Part shown: positions 45,999-57,643 of the stretch, piece by piece
Position numbering within the stretch: the stretch's first letter is position 1
Layout: each line of letters starts with the position of its first letter
Origin: Platanthera guangdongensis
Taxonomy: Eukaryota; Streptophyta; Magnoliopsida; Asparagales; Orchidaceae
Reading direction: 5' to 3'
Assembly (NCBI GenBank): GCA_039583875.1
Contig: CM077166.1
Location: 81,342,564 to 81,406,563 of the forward strand
DNA: 64,000 bases
Position numbers and translations under genes: made by a program
Notes under the pieces: generated by a model
Told to the model about the DNA's origin: nothing
The model's input: the letters and a program-made list of their open reading frames with translations, nothing else
Database searches by the model: none

Positions 45999-46014
45999 CC
46001 TGACTCTGATACCA
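45999..46014 (-). other. Primer binding site of element C
   Basis: The minus strand reads TGGTATCAGAGTCAGG two bases inside the LTR end TGTCA; initiator-Met tRNA type. Confidence 0.85.
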
Positions 46015-46608
46015 ATTGACACAGGGCGATTCTATAGGAGGCGGAAAATCCGCGACCTAACCCTACATGCTATGCAAAGCCCGACGAATTAAATCACAAT
46101 TGAATAATAAACTTTAACATCCCACACAAATAATTCAAAAGTAAGTCAGAATAATTTATTTGGGCAAAAGCAAGCTTAGACTTTCCTCCGCGTGGAGGGC
46201 CAAAACAAGGCGAAATTTTTCGAACCGGAGCCCGTTTGGAAATCTAGGTCCGGGTTTAACCCTGTCGCGACACGTGGCGCGATCACAGCGGCACATTAAA
46301 TCCCGTTATTTTTCTTCCTTCTTCCGTCGTTTAGTCTCCTTCTACTGCGAAATTATTCGAACCAACTGTGCTCCAGCGAACTGTGCTCGGAACTCCGACG
46401 AACTGTGCTCGAAACTTACCATTTTCCTGTGCATCCTCGTCGTCATCCTACCGAAGTCCGTTTCTACAGCCTCTCGTTCGAATATCCTCTACAGGTCAGT
46501 TCATGCCCTTGTTTTAGGGTTTCCTTGCTGACATCCTGCAATGCCTGACCGTGGCGATGGAAGACGATCTCGCCATGATCTGTATAACGATCTCCTGGGA
46601 GATCACAA

Positions 46609-46735
46609 GTGTTTTCCACCATGGAGATCACTTTTGATCTCCATGGAGATCACTTTTGATCTCCATGGAGATCACAGTTGATCTCCATGGAGATCACAGT
46701 TGATCTCCATGGAGAACACAGTTGATCTCCTAGGA
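46609..46735. repeat. Palindromic 22-bp repeat array, left
   Basis: About five to six tandem units of the form GGAGATCAC-TTTT/AGTT-GATCTCCAT, each itself an inverted repeat (GGAGATCA facing TGATCTCC). Confidence 0.9.
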
Positions 46736-46932
46736 AATGTGGTCAAGACAGGAGATCATTATTGAAAAATCACTGATGAAATATGTTGTCCAGACAGGAG
46801 AGCAAAACTAAAATGTGTTAACTGATGAAATGTGTTAACTGATGTCAATGGTTACTCCTTGTTTGACAGATATAAATGGAGAAAGGTGGTAGCTGACATT
46901 TTCTAAGTTCAAGGTGCTATTTCTCCAATTTT

Positions 46933-47277
46933 GTGGGCCAAGTTGAGAAAATAATTGATCGACTGCTGGCCGAGGAGAAGGAAAAGCTGAGGGAATGTAA
47001 AGTTTTATCTATTTTCACTGCTCCAAGGGTACCACAAAATATTCCTCTACTGTATTACTTGGTTTCAGTCTATGATGCAAGGAATGATACATTTTCTATT
47101 GGTTCAAGAGAGCTTACATTTACCCCTAATGATGTAGCACTAATAATAGGGCTACCAAATAATGGGGATAACCTAGTCATGGTTCAAAAACCTTATGCTA
47201 TTAGGACAAAAGCCACTTTAAGGAAAGAAATTGCTGAAATGGATATTACACTCGATTTCCTAGGAGATCATTTTTGA
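46933..47277 (+). CDS. Plant-mobile-domain-like open frame in the MULE (partial)
   Basis: 115 codons open from a GTG at 46933 to TGA at 47275-47277; no upstream ATG in frame, so probably an exon or fragment. It reads PLLYYLVSVYDARNDTF then SIGSRELTFTPNDVALIIGL and PNNGDNLVM. The pattern [VL]..YD...D.F..G.RELTFT..DVALI.GLP..G resembles the start of plant mobile domain (PMD, aminotransferase-like) and related DUF1985-type proteins. PMDs are known from MAIN/MAIL1 host proteins and from MULEs and LTR elements. The frame runs into the palindromic repeat, which encodes its last residues (FLGDHF). Weak but specific similarity; not verified by search. Confidence 0.5.
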   Translation: MGQVEKIIDRLLAEEKEKLRECKVLSIFTAPRVPQNIPLLYYLVSVYDARNDTFSIGSRELTFTPNDVALIIGLPNNGDNLVMVQKPYAIRTKATLRKEIAEMDITLDFLGDHF

Positions 47278-47632
47278 TCTCCTTGGAGATCAAAAATGAT
47301 CTCCACACAAATCATATGTTTTCTCTTGTCGAAAAATCATTTTGATCGCCCAGGAGATCATTCTTGATCTCCCAGGAGATCATTCTTGATCTCCCAGGAG
47401 ATCATTCTTGATCTCCCAGGAGATCATTCTTGATCTCCCAGGAGATCATTCTTGATCTCCCAGGAGATCATTCTTGATCTCCCAGGAGATCATTCTTGAT
47501 CTCCCAGGAAATCAAAACTGATCTCAACAGAGATCATAAGGTTTCTCCTTGTCGGAAAATCATTTTGATCTCCTGGGAGATCAAGAATGATCTCCTGGGA
47601 GATCAAGATTGATCTCCTGGGAGATCAAGAAT
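47262..47632. repeat. Palindromic 22-bp repeat array, right
   Basis: About eight tight units GGAGATCATTCTTGATCTCC plus CA between 47355 and 47510, flanked by variants (AAAAATGATCTCC, CTGGGAGATCAAGA in the opposite spacer orientation at 47570-47632). Every unit is an inverted repeat, so the strand can fold into many small hairpins or one long one. Confidence 0.92.
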
Positions 47633-49164
47633 GACAACCCAGGGTACATCTATTTCGAACTACAAAAGGTTATAAAATGGTATTCCATGAGCTCCGTTAT
47701 TGACATACCTGTATCTTCGCCATTCAGCTAGAATCCCGACGGTGGCGTAGAGTGATCTCCTGAGAAACCGACGTCAAAACTGAAAATATCTTGCAGGTAG
47801 AATCCACAGCCGTTGAAAGTCGAAATTTTTCGAGGGTTCAGAATAATGACGAAGAAGAATGCGCAATTATTCGTGAGAAGGATGAGATTTAGCTCATGGT
47901 TATAAATTTTGTACGGGAGAAACAGAAGAAACGGCGGAAGAAAAAGAGAAATAGCAGGATTTAATGTCTCGTTGTGATCGCGCCACATGTCTCTACAGGG
48001 TTAAACCCGGACCTAGATTTCCAAACGGGCACCGGATCGAAAAATTTCGCCAAAACAAGAGCATGTATCGAATAAATCTTTCCTGCAGTTAGAGATTAAT
48101 TCATGCACAAATAACTATAATAAACTAAACACCCAAGCAACCATGTGATAAACTACTGTAACAATGTTCTACAATTAAATACCGATACAAAAACACAATA
48201 CGAATAATAGAACTGCTATAAGTAAAGTAAATTTCAATATTGGAGAGCTCAAAGAGGGGTTCCGGTGGTTGGTGGACCAGATCAGATAAGGGAAAGGCTG
48301 GTTGGGGGATTATGAAGGCTGGATCGGAGAGGTGAGTGGCTGGATCTAGGCTGAAATGGCCAGATCTGGTCTGTTTTGCGGCTGAAAACAACTAGGTGGC
48401 TGATTGGGTGGAGCTGGAAGGCAGCCTGATAGAGGGGAGGGCCGACGGCCTGGGTTGGAGGTTGCTGGAAGGAGTTCTGGAGGTTGAAGATTGCTGGATA
48501 TGAGAGTGGCTTGGCGGCGGCCTGATGTGGGAGGGGTTTTTTTAGGGTAGGTGGTGGCTGGACACAGCAGGGAGGGGCGGGTTGAGGGCTAGGGCCGGCG
48601 GTTTGAAGGAGGGGTGGCTGGTAGGCGGGTGGCAGGCTTGGTTCTTGGCAGACAGGAAGTGCCGGCTGGGTTGGCAAGGCTGGGCAGCAGAAACGTAATT
48701 CCTGCAGGGGTTTTCTTGAGGGGATCGGTGGCTGGACATCACCAAAAAGGAAAGGAGGAGGGTGGGGGAGGAGGAAAATACCAAGATGCAAAACCTTACC
48801 CAAGGAGTCGTCACCAAGGGGTTCCACAGAGTCGGCACCGCGGAGAGATCACCAGAAATGAGGAAGAGAAGTCTCCAAATTTCAGCAATGAGAAATCACG
48901 GCAGCCGTAAACCAGATATTTATAAGAAATTAAAATTAGGGCACCCAGAATCAACGGCTATAATTCGTCATTGGTCTCGCGGCCAAAACTACATGAAATT
49001 AAATTCGAAAAGTACAAAGCTATATATGAAAGTGATTCGCAACGCGAATCAGGACGCATCCACGAAGTCGGATCGTCGATCCTGCCACGCCATATATGGT
49101 AAGTCTTCAAATCAGCTCCGAATGGGCTCAAAGCTCGCCCTCGTCTCTGCTGCACATCAATAAG

Positions 49165-51744
49165 AAATAACTTATAATTCATAAATTGAAATGAGTAAAA
49201 TAAATATTAGTTTAAAAATTCTCTAATTAAATCTTGATAATCAAAATTGCATTGAATTAAACAAAATAATCCAAAGTTAAATTATAGAAAATTTAAACTT
49301 TATAATAAACTTTTTAGATAACTACAAAATATTAACTAAGTCCTCTAATTTAAATCTTGGATAAGCAAATGATATTGGTTGAATAGGGTAAAATTTACAT
49401 AGAAGAAATTATTTTGTTTGAGAAATGATGAATTTTATTCTCTTATTTCCTTTTTTTGAATTTTTGTTTTCTTTTAAATATCTCAAATATGTATGTTTAA
49501 GGGTGATGATTTTATCCTCTTATCTCTCTATCATATAATCTTTTATATATTTGAGTGCATGTGTTTATGAATGATTAATTTTATCCTCTCATTGCATGAC
49601 ATATGATCTTTTAATTTTTTTAATACCAAACAAAGAGTATAATAAAAAGATAGGGGAAGAGCTAGGATTTAATGGCTAAACAATTTCAAAGATAATTATA
49701 TTGAGTGCACGTAAAATAATTTTTGAACAATCTTAAGAATCTATGAGCTAAAATTAATATAAGTAAAATCTAAAGATTTTAAGCATAATTTTTGCAAAAT
49801 GGAATTATGATATTTTAAGGAGAGAAATAAAACTAAAATATATTTTAAACAAATCAAGATAATAAATAAATTATTAAGTCAAATTCATCTAAAAATTAAA
49901 TCTAACAACTTTTGAAAAAGACATAAAATAAAGTGATACATAAAAAAGTCTATAGATAAAACTCATAGTTAAAATTAGTTAGTTTAAATAAAATAAAGTT
50001 TGGAGAAATCTAATATTACAAATTTTATATAAGTTTTTTTAAGTTTTATAATTTTTTTTTGGATTTTGTTTTTTAAATAAAATTAAAACATAACTTTTTA
50101 AAAAATTCTTAGACTTCTCAAGGGTTATCCAATGACGGGCTCGCAAGGTAGTATGTGATTTTGTCGGATAAAAGTCCAACATAGTATTTTCGCAAGAAAT
50201 TTGATTTTATTTAAATTTATACTTTTTTGTATTTTTTTGAATTTTTCAAAACAAAATTGAAAACAAAGAAAAGAAAAACAAATTTTTTATATTTTTGAAA
50301 ACTTTTCTATTTTTTCGAATTTTAAAATTTTTGAGATAAAACAAGATGAAATAGGACACCCCCCATACTTAAAAATAAACATGATCATCAATGTTTGTAG
50401 ACCAAGTAGGAGGGAGGAAACAAGTAAAGAAAATGCAAAAAAAGTAAAGTGTAAGAAACGGTGCCTCCCAAGAGTGTTTTGTTTTTACCGTCTCTGATCT
50501 AGACGGTTAAGGGTTAGCTAAATGGAAATCTAAAAGAGAAATGCACAAACAACTCCCTTAATTCGCGTCGCGGTGAACAGGTCGAAATCCGTTCCCCGAC
50601 TCCGCTAAATTTTTTATTTTTTTTTGTCCGTTTGCTTGAAAATGCAAATCCAAATCACAAAGACATACCTGAGGTAATTTAGATTTTTGGAGATAAGCGA
50701 CAAATGGATCGTCGAAGACAGTTGGGTGCAACGACTCATTCTATACATGAAAATTGTTTGAATAAAAAAAATCAAAATTTAGCGAGGCAGAAAAATTTTC
50801 ACAAGGAGTTTCCTGTGAAAATATTTGATTAGGCTCCGGTCATTTATTTTTTAAAATTAAAGTTTCATTTAAAATTCTATTGAAATAGCAAGTGAAATAA
50901 ATTTATTGGACACAAAATGTTCGTGAATTTCATTTTCTAAATAAATAGATGGGTTTTGTGAATATTCATGACAGAGAAGAAGATTCGGGTGGAGTAGGAG
51001 AAGAGACATGGTCTTCTATTTTATCCGTTGTGCCCATTATATTAATAAAATCTCAGTAAAATAATTTTTCTTGATCTTCTGTGTAAGAAACTATGAGTTC
51101 CATGAAAATAATGTTCCTCTATAATTAAATTATGCAAAGATGGAGAAATAGCAGTAGATTAAAAATTACTCTCATCCAAATTTTGTGGGGCAAGATCAAA
51201 TTGATTCAGTGAAAATTTCGCAAAATTAGAGGTGGAGCTTTGTGGCTTGAAGGTGGAAGAATAAAAATTCGGATCGAAAGAATTATCTTTATCGCACCGG
51301 AAACTATCCGAGTGATCTTGCAACCAAGAATAATTCACATCGGAGGTAGAAAATTTTTTTAAATCAAAAACATTATCCGTGTTAGAATTGGAAAAATTAT
51401 TATCATAAGAATTATCAAAATTATTTTCATAAGAAATTTTTTGAGAATAAAAATAATAATAACATTCCTCATTTTGATGAGGTGCACTAAAAAAATGACA
51501 AATAATTTGACGTTTTCTTGCGGCTTCTAAAAGATCAAGTTTGTTTTGAAGCTCGACAAGGGCAGTGACAATTGAGATAACATTTTGTTATAAAATAAAG
51601 CAACCGTCACTTAATAAAAGTGAATTTGAAAAGGAAAATTAAAAAGAAAAATGTGGGTGAGAAAAAAGAGAATGATAAAAGTAATAAAATTCACGCTTTC
51701 AATATATCAACCATAATAACTTTCCGACAAAAGTGTCAAAAACT
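49165..51744 (-). other. Remaining internal region of element D
   Basis: About 2.6 kb, AT-rich and full of homopolymers. Near 51545-51490 the minus strand reads ALVELQNKLDLLEAARKRQ, possibly a gag remnant, but stops abound. No pol motif seen. Confidence 0.5.
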
Positions 51745-53305
51745 TGATATGTAAAATTTAAGATAAATATATTTTCCAAATTCTACGAACTATAGACAAG
51801 AGATATATCATTCATAATATAAGATGTTTTAAAAATAAAATATCATGTGTCGTATTTTTTCGGGTTTGCTGACTACTTCTACTCACGCAAATTAATATTA
51901 TTTTATCGGTAAATAAAATTGATTTTATAAAAGAAATAGGGAAAAAAAAGAGGGAGGAAACATTTGATCGAGAATTCTTCTAAAGTAAAACAAATCGTAA
52001 ATCTAAAATTCATAAAATTTATTGAGAATAATTTGACTCTGGAGGTTTCTAAAATATGATAACGCCTCTCTCAAAGCTAACAACTAACCTTATGCTGATC
52101 GATTAATACCGCTTTACCAGTCAAAATCCTTAAGTTTGCTTTACGAGGTGAACCTCACTATTGGATTTGACTCAAATCCGGAAGATTTATGTTATCATCT
52201 CTCGAGCAGTGCATGCAACTCCTTTCACCTTTGAGCGAACTACACATACTCACCGATCTCTCGATTAAATAGAATACAAATCAAGACTCGATTAGCATAC
52301 GTCAACACAATGAAATCAAAAAGAAGAATATCAAAGGTAAATCGTAATTTTTGCAATCAGAGATTATGAAAAGGAAATTACGTAATACAAATACTTAAAG
52401 AAGCCATCCTATCAAATGCTACGAATTAGCTAGACATAATTAAAGGATAGAACAATTTTATCAAAAAGAAATGATGAGTACATGTGCATGAAAGTATAGC
52501 TATACTAGGAATTGAAAAGACAACTTCAAATAAAATTGCATAAAGAAATTACATGAAAAGAAATGCATGAAATGAAGTAAAAATGATATAATCTAAAGCA
52601 TGGACTGGATGAGGATCATCTTGGCAGCCGCTGGATTTATAGTGAAAATTTGGAAGTCAAGCCCCTAGGTCACACCCGTGACCTAGGGCGTGTCTGGTAC
52701 AGAACCACCAACTTGAAAACCCGGAAGTTTGGGAGGAAAATCGCCAAAATTGAGTAACTTGGTAGTACACAGCCCGTGACCTAGGGCGTATCTTGACTGG
52801 GTCAGCAACGGTGGCGAAACACCGGATCTAGAGTCAATTCGACGGTTGCAGAAGTGGTCATGCCCTCGATCTCGCTTGGGACCAAGGGCGTGTAAGCTGA
52901 AATGACACGGTGGCGTGAACTACTTCTTTGAATGCTTTGTCGGGCTTAGCCACACCCATGACCTGGATGTCACTCCCCCATGTCATGCCCTTGACCAAGG
53001 GGCGTGTAACTTTAAGTGACGTGGCAACGTGATCTGGAACGCGGGAGGCGCCTCATGGCTGTGATTGAGGTCACGTCGCTAGGCCACACTCGTGACCTGG
53101 GGGCGTGCACTTGAGATTTTTTGCAGAAAAACTCCAAAAATTCTCCTGATAATGCCCATGAGCTCCAAATTGCTATTTTCAACTCCAAATTACTTGAAAA
53201 TACAAAAGAAAGTGAATTAGATAACTATTAAGATAAAAATGAATACAAGGTAATTAATTATTATTAAAATACTATAGTAAAATATAAATAAATAACGTAC
53301 TATAA
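51745..53305 (-). repeat. 5' LTR of element D
   Basis: 1,561 bp, TGATATG to CTATAA on the + strand (expected CTATCA, one change at the terminus), followed by TSD ATATC. Carries the CACGCCCGTG dyads, several of them mutated by C-to-T changes. Confidence 0.85.
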
Positions 53306-53310
53306 ATATC

Positions 53311-54238
53311 GCATCGGAAATGTTTTGAAGTCGGGAAATTCTAATAAATTTTAACTCATCCTTGAAACTCTCGGAAACTTTCTTTTTCTTTTAGATAGTT
53401 TTTTTTCGAATACTCATTGGATCATTTCAATTATTTTCGAATATGCCTTAGTATGCTTGAAAATGCCCAAAAATTGTGTTTTACGATTGTGACATGGATA
53501 AAGATATGTGAGAAAAAAGTTGAATGATAATGGCGAAATTCAATTGATTGCATACTTTTATTCATGACTCCTATTTAAGATATGATATATATTTGTGACA
53601 TGCCTTATTTTTATTTCATATATTATATGTGAGATATAATGATGAAAAAAATGAAGTAGACGTAAATATGACACTTGTTTTCATATTAATTTGTACTTAT
53701 ATTTAAATAATTGTGCATTTCAAAAGATATCAACATAACATGGTTCTCGATAAATCGGTCTCAATAATTCTTTTCTAAAAAATTTTCTTGCAATTTGTTG
53801 AGATGAATACTATATGCTCAAAGAATAGATTTGTGCTTCCTTTCTTCCCCCTCTCTCTTGTCTCATTCTTCCAAAAGAACTCTGTTTTCCAGTGGGGAAT
53901 TCCCACGCCTAAAATAGGTATATAATATATAGACCCTTATAATTATTTCATAAAATAATAATTAAATATAGGAGTAACTAAACTATAAAAACTTATAAAG
54001 TTGTTGTTTTCATAACTATAAGTTGTTATTTTCATAACTATCATCTTTTATGTCATTGTTGCTCTTTATTGAAATAATAGAGCGGCGTATTCCACTTATA
54101 TATCATTTCCCTTCCACAGTAATTTGCTACTTGTCCATTCCAAGTTCATGTAAGTTTCTAGATATTGGAAAATTTCTACATGCCACATTACATTACTAAT
54201 TCTTCATCAAATTTATCCTCTATTTGTTCCTTAATCAG
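53311..54238 (+). other. 3' end of the giant intron, no gene
   Basis: AT-rich sequence without repeats shared elsewhere in the window, ending in TTTGTTCCTTAATCAG before the exon. Possibly the original intron. Confidence 0.6.
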
Positions 54239-55627
54239 ACAGGAAAATATGGGAAGATCAACAAATGTGTCACCTTTCCTGACTTGTTGGACATGATTCC
54301 ATTTGTGTCCGGGGGTGCTGATAGCCCCCCTCTCTACATGCTATATGCTGTTGTTGTGCATTTGGATACCTTAAATACGTCCTATTCTGGCCATTACGTG
54401 TCCTACGTGAAAGACACTCAAGGAACATGGTTTCGTATTGATGACTCGGAGGTAGTTCGAAACTTATAAAACTTTACACTTTCTTTACACTTTCCTCCTT
54501 TGAAGTTGCTCTTCGTTTTTATGATAAAATATTATGTTGAGAACTAGATCTCGCATCCGGAAGCTGATATAGCCTCGTGTGCTTAATATAGATCCTGATG
54601 TGAGACACACTAGTTTCTCTATGTGAAATTATACCCCATTTGGTAATGCCGTGCTGGTGGCTCTAGTGAGAAGTGAAGCTCAAAATTGTGAGATTTTGGC
54701 CTTTCCCCACTCCATCGGAGCTCAAAAATAGAGTTTACCCCAGCAGACCCATGGCTCCAGTAACATGAATAACAAATACTAGAGAAAATGGAGTACCAAA
54801 CAAAACTTAAGCTCTCAACATGCCCCTAATGTTTAGTGTCTGACCTCTGACACATGGGAAATCAATGTATATTTGACTGGCTTTTCCTTTTTTTGTTCTC
54901 ATTTACCCCATTGTTACTTTTCACGGCGATGTTTCTCCTTATATGCAGGTGCAGGTTGTGTCCTCAAGTCAGGTTATGTCTGAAGGCGCATATATGCTTT
55001 TTTACTCCAGGTAAAATCTTTAGATTCTACCATGCCATTTTATCTTATGACAGGAGCTGAAAAAGAGCGTTTGGTCATCAAATGCTATTCAGGTGTTTCC
55101 CGCGTCCTCCTAGGGCTTACGTCGGGAGTGGACTCCTACAAGCTCCATCTCTCAAACATAATTCACAGAAATCTCTAAAATCTTTGAGGCATGGTTCTGC
55201 CAGCCTTCTGCCGTCCAACTCAGTAATTGGCGACAATGGCTCAAGACACGAAAAAGGATTCGATGACTGGAGCGAGCGTTCAAGAAGCTTCCTTCGAAAA
55301 GAGGAAAATTACTTGGGCCCGGTTAGCACCGACTTCTCCGACGCCACTTCCAGTGAATGGTCCCTCTTCACCAGCTCAGACGATTCTTCTTTCACCACGG
55401 AGAGCAACAGAGATTCATTCAGCACAATCGATCACGGGGACTCACCTGGCCTCGATCCGATTTCGTCTATCTTCGGTCCCTTTTATGTGCCGGAGAGCGC
55501 CCAGGGTAGTGGAATGTCGTGTACAAAGTCCTCTCCTTCCGGTATGCAAACCGGATTTCACAGGGAAAGACCTGCATTCATCTCGGATTCTACGATGCCG
55601 AACCGTCAATTTCGGCGGTGTACATAA
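54239..55627 (+). CDS. Ubiquitin-specific protease, UBP15-19 type: 3' exon block (three exons)
   Basis: Exons are 54239-54451, 54949-55010 and 55093-55627 (stop TAA); introns 497 and 82 nt with GT-AG ends. The first begins TGKYGKINKC directly in phase with the exon ending LKRFQ at 4787. It carries the catalytic His in YSGHYVSYVKD (CAT at 54392-54394) and the DDS of WFRIDDSEV. The next gives QVMSEGAYMLFYSR, the end of the peptidase domain. The last exon encodes about 178 residues of Ser-rich, Asp-rich tail typical in position of UBP16-like proteins (begins CFPRPPRAYVGS). Summed in-window coding is 1,426 nt with no stop or frameshift. The enzyme therefore keeps Cys, His and Asp and both zinc-ribbon CXXC pairs. 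Expression across the 49-kb intron is not shown by the sequence. Confidence 0.9.
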
Positions 55628-56130
55628 GGTGAAGATCCCATACCATTTTTGTCTGCCCTTATGGCAAGTGTGTACCCTGTTGTAAGAGACTAAATGGGGA
55701 GCAATCCTGAGGTTCTATTTGTAATCTTCTGTTTATTTGAAGTCAGGGTCTAGTTGTGCCTCATGCTCTTTTAGTTGGATGAGGCTGGAAGAACTTATTC
55801 GACACTGCAGCTTGTAGATCATCCACTAAGAAGTCTTAACATGTGGTTGCTTTTGCTGCTGACTCCTGACTTGCGTTATGTAATTGTGTGTCGGTCTGGG
55901 TTGATGTCAAATGCGCATCTGAATTTTTTTGGGCACCTCCACATATTCTGTTCTTTCTCTAATAATCACATCAATTTTTAGGAAGCATTGGTATCACAGT
56001 TTCTGAACTTGTATGAATGAAGGTGAATTTTTTTTTTCAACTACCTACCTTCATTTTTTGAAGAGTTGCTTTTGTTGAAAAATTTATATATCATCTCAAT
56101 AAAAATGTTATTTTTAGGATATAAATAATA
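55628..56130 (+). other. Probable 3' UTR of the UBP gene
   Basis: T-rich sequence after the stop without an ORF of note; AATAAAAATG near 56098 could serve for polyadenylation. The true end cannot be fixed. Confidence 0.4.
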
Positions 56131-57643
56131 ATGTTATCATAATTTTTGAAGGCATCTTAAGAAATTTAATCGTTGGACTTTTGATCGATTTATGGTTGAA
56201 AGTTGGAATATAGGTGTTGCGGGTTACCTGGTTTTGCTTCGGTCCGGAAAATTGGACTGTTTTAGCTCCGAGTTATACCGGACGTGCAAACAGTCAAGTG
56301 AAAATCAAACAATAATAACGTTTTTTTAATGTGGAAAATCCAAAAGAGTGAAATATTATGTGGTCGGATCTGTGTCGCTCCAAAATTCACTATTTATCTT
56401 CGTTTACAAGTGTTTGGTGTTTCTCAGAGGGTGATGTCACCTCTTCGTTACAAGCTTTGAATATAAAGAAGAGAAAAGCTAATTTCACAGAGCTTCCAAG
56501 ATGCGTTCACGAGAGAGTTCTCTTACGTATTCTCTCGGGCTAACTGAAGTGTCCAGGTGAGCGTCAAGTGTTGAGCGAGCTAGAGAGGGAGCGGAACGAA
56601 TCTCGAGCAAAGGAATGATCTAAGACTTATGTTTTCGTCAAAAAATCTTAGTGCTCTCTTTAGTCTCCATAGATGCTTCTTTTCTAATGAAGGTTTGATG
56701 ACTTTTTTATAGCTTTCTGAAGGAGCGTGTTGTTGAGAACAGTGCTAACAATATTCCTGATTTTAAGTAGCGCTTCAATATAGATTAGCACATTTGTATT
56801 TGATGTACATGCTCTAGTTGTGATAATTTCAGGTACCATGATAGTACAAACTCAGTATAGGATTAGATTTAGTGTCATCAGACATAGTCTTGTCAATGTA
56901 ATTCCTAATTGTGCAAGACAACTTGTCAACCTAAGCTCTAAATTATGTTGGATTATTAAAAAGAGTCAAACAATAAAAAGCTTAGAATTAACTTAGTTAT
57001 AATTCGACTAGACATGTAGTTGAATTGTTAAATGATCTAACTAAATGCACAGATTAAACAAGTCGAATCGTGCATATATCAACAAAGCACAAAAGTTCTA
57101 TTAAGACAGATTCGACCATTAGATTTGGTCGTTAGTACAAAAGAACTGAATACATTCCGGTAGAAGTATCATAAGGATGAAAGTTTATCATAAGTACAGA
57201 TTCGGCAAAAGACCAAGACGATCGTGTTGAACTATCAAGAAGACTCGGGTAGATGCACTTAGAATACAAAGTCTGGAGATTCAGTTAAACATCAAAGCAT
57301 TCGTATAGATGAATCAAGACGATTCATGTAGATGATAAGTATACATAAAACTGTTAAGATTCGTGTAGATCATTTACATGATCGTGCATACAGCTTTAGA
57401 CGATTCGACCGGATGCTTCTTGAAGATCAAAGTTGTGTTGAAGCCGTGAAGAAAGAATCTTACATCTCAAGCTATAACTCGATTGAAGGTCTGAAAAGTC
57501 AACTAGATCATTTTGATCAAATAGGGAGAAGGAAGGGTTACATATATAACTATTTTGAGTCTAGATTCAACCGAAAAAAGTTCGGAAGAAGGATTTAACT
57601 ATAAGCTTTCAACCAAAAATGTACAAAGTAGGATTTCAACCAA
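56131..57643. other. Region without a recognisable gene
   Basis: AT-rich, with many AAGATTCG/GATTCG words but no clear ORF or terminal repeat. Probably an old transposon or intergenic DNA ahead of the ORF at 57644. Confidence 0.4.

Larger units (their letters stand above)
46210..48050. mobile_element. Mutator-like element (MULE), non-autonomous, carrying a plant-mobile-domain-like exon
   Basis: 1,841 bp with long terminal inverted repeats of about 130 bp (outer ends GCGAAATTTTTCGA and TCGAAAAATTTCGC) and a perfect 9-bp TSD CAAAACAAG (46201-46209 and 48051-48059). The paralogous LTR at 42566-42574 shows the empty site. There is no transposase. Inside are one PMD-like open frame and two arrays of palindromic GGAGATC repeats. 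Confidence 0.93.
42382..49159 (-). mobile_element. Element C: gag-only LTR retrotransposon nested in D
   Basis: LTRs 42382-43675 (1,294 bp) and 46017-49159 (1,293 bp once the Mutator-like element and one 9-bp TSD are removed). Perfect TSD ATAAG (42377-42381 and 49160-49164). PBS of the initiator-Met type on the minus strand at 45999-46014; purine-rich GTCGGGGAGAT next to the 3' LTR. The internal region is only 2.34 kb and holds a gypsy-type gag domain but no pol. Confidence 0.9.
46017..49159 (-). repeat. 5' LTR of element C, interrupted by a Mutator-like element
   Basis: Starts TGACACAGG and ends CACATCA on the + strand; colinear with 42382-43675 either side of the insertion at 46210-48050. 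Confidence 0.9.
40677..53305 (-). mobile_element. Element D: Athila-like non-autonomous LTR element, host to element C
   Basis: LTRs 40677-42219 and 51745-53305, perfect TSD ATATC (40672-40676 and 53306-53310). Next to the upper LTR the minus strand reads AGTTTTTGACACTTTTGTCG, a decayed TTTTTGGCGCCGTTGTCGG primer binding site as in Athila elements. Next to the lower LTR is a purine-rich GTATGGGTATT. Apart from element C, only about 2.7 kb of AT-rich internal sequence remains (42220-42381 and 49165-51744) with no pol motif. Confidence 0.85.

Noticed and set aside
47340..47520. Possible CRISPR array (regular repeats)
   Set aside because: The units are contiguous 22-bp palindromes with no unique spacers, in a plant MULE.
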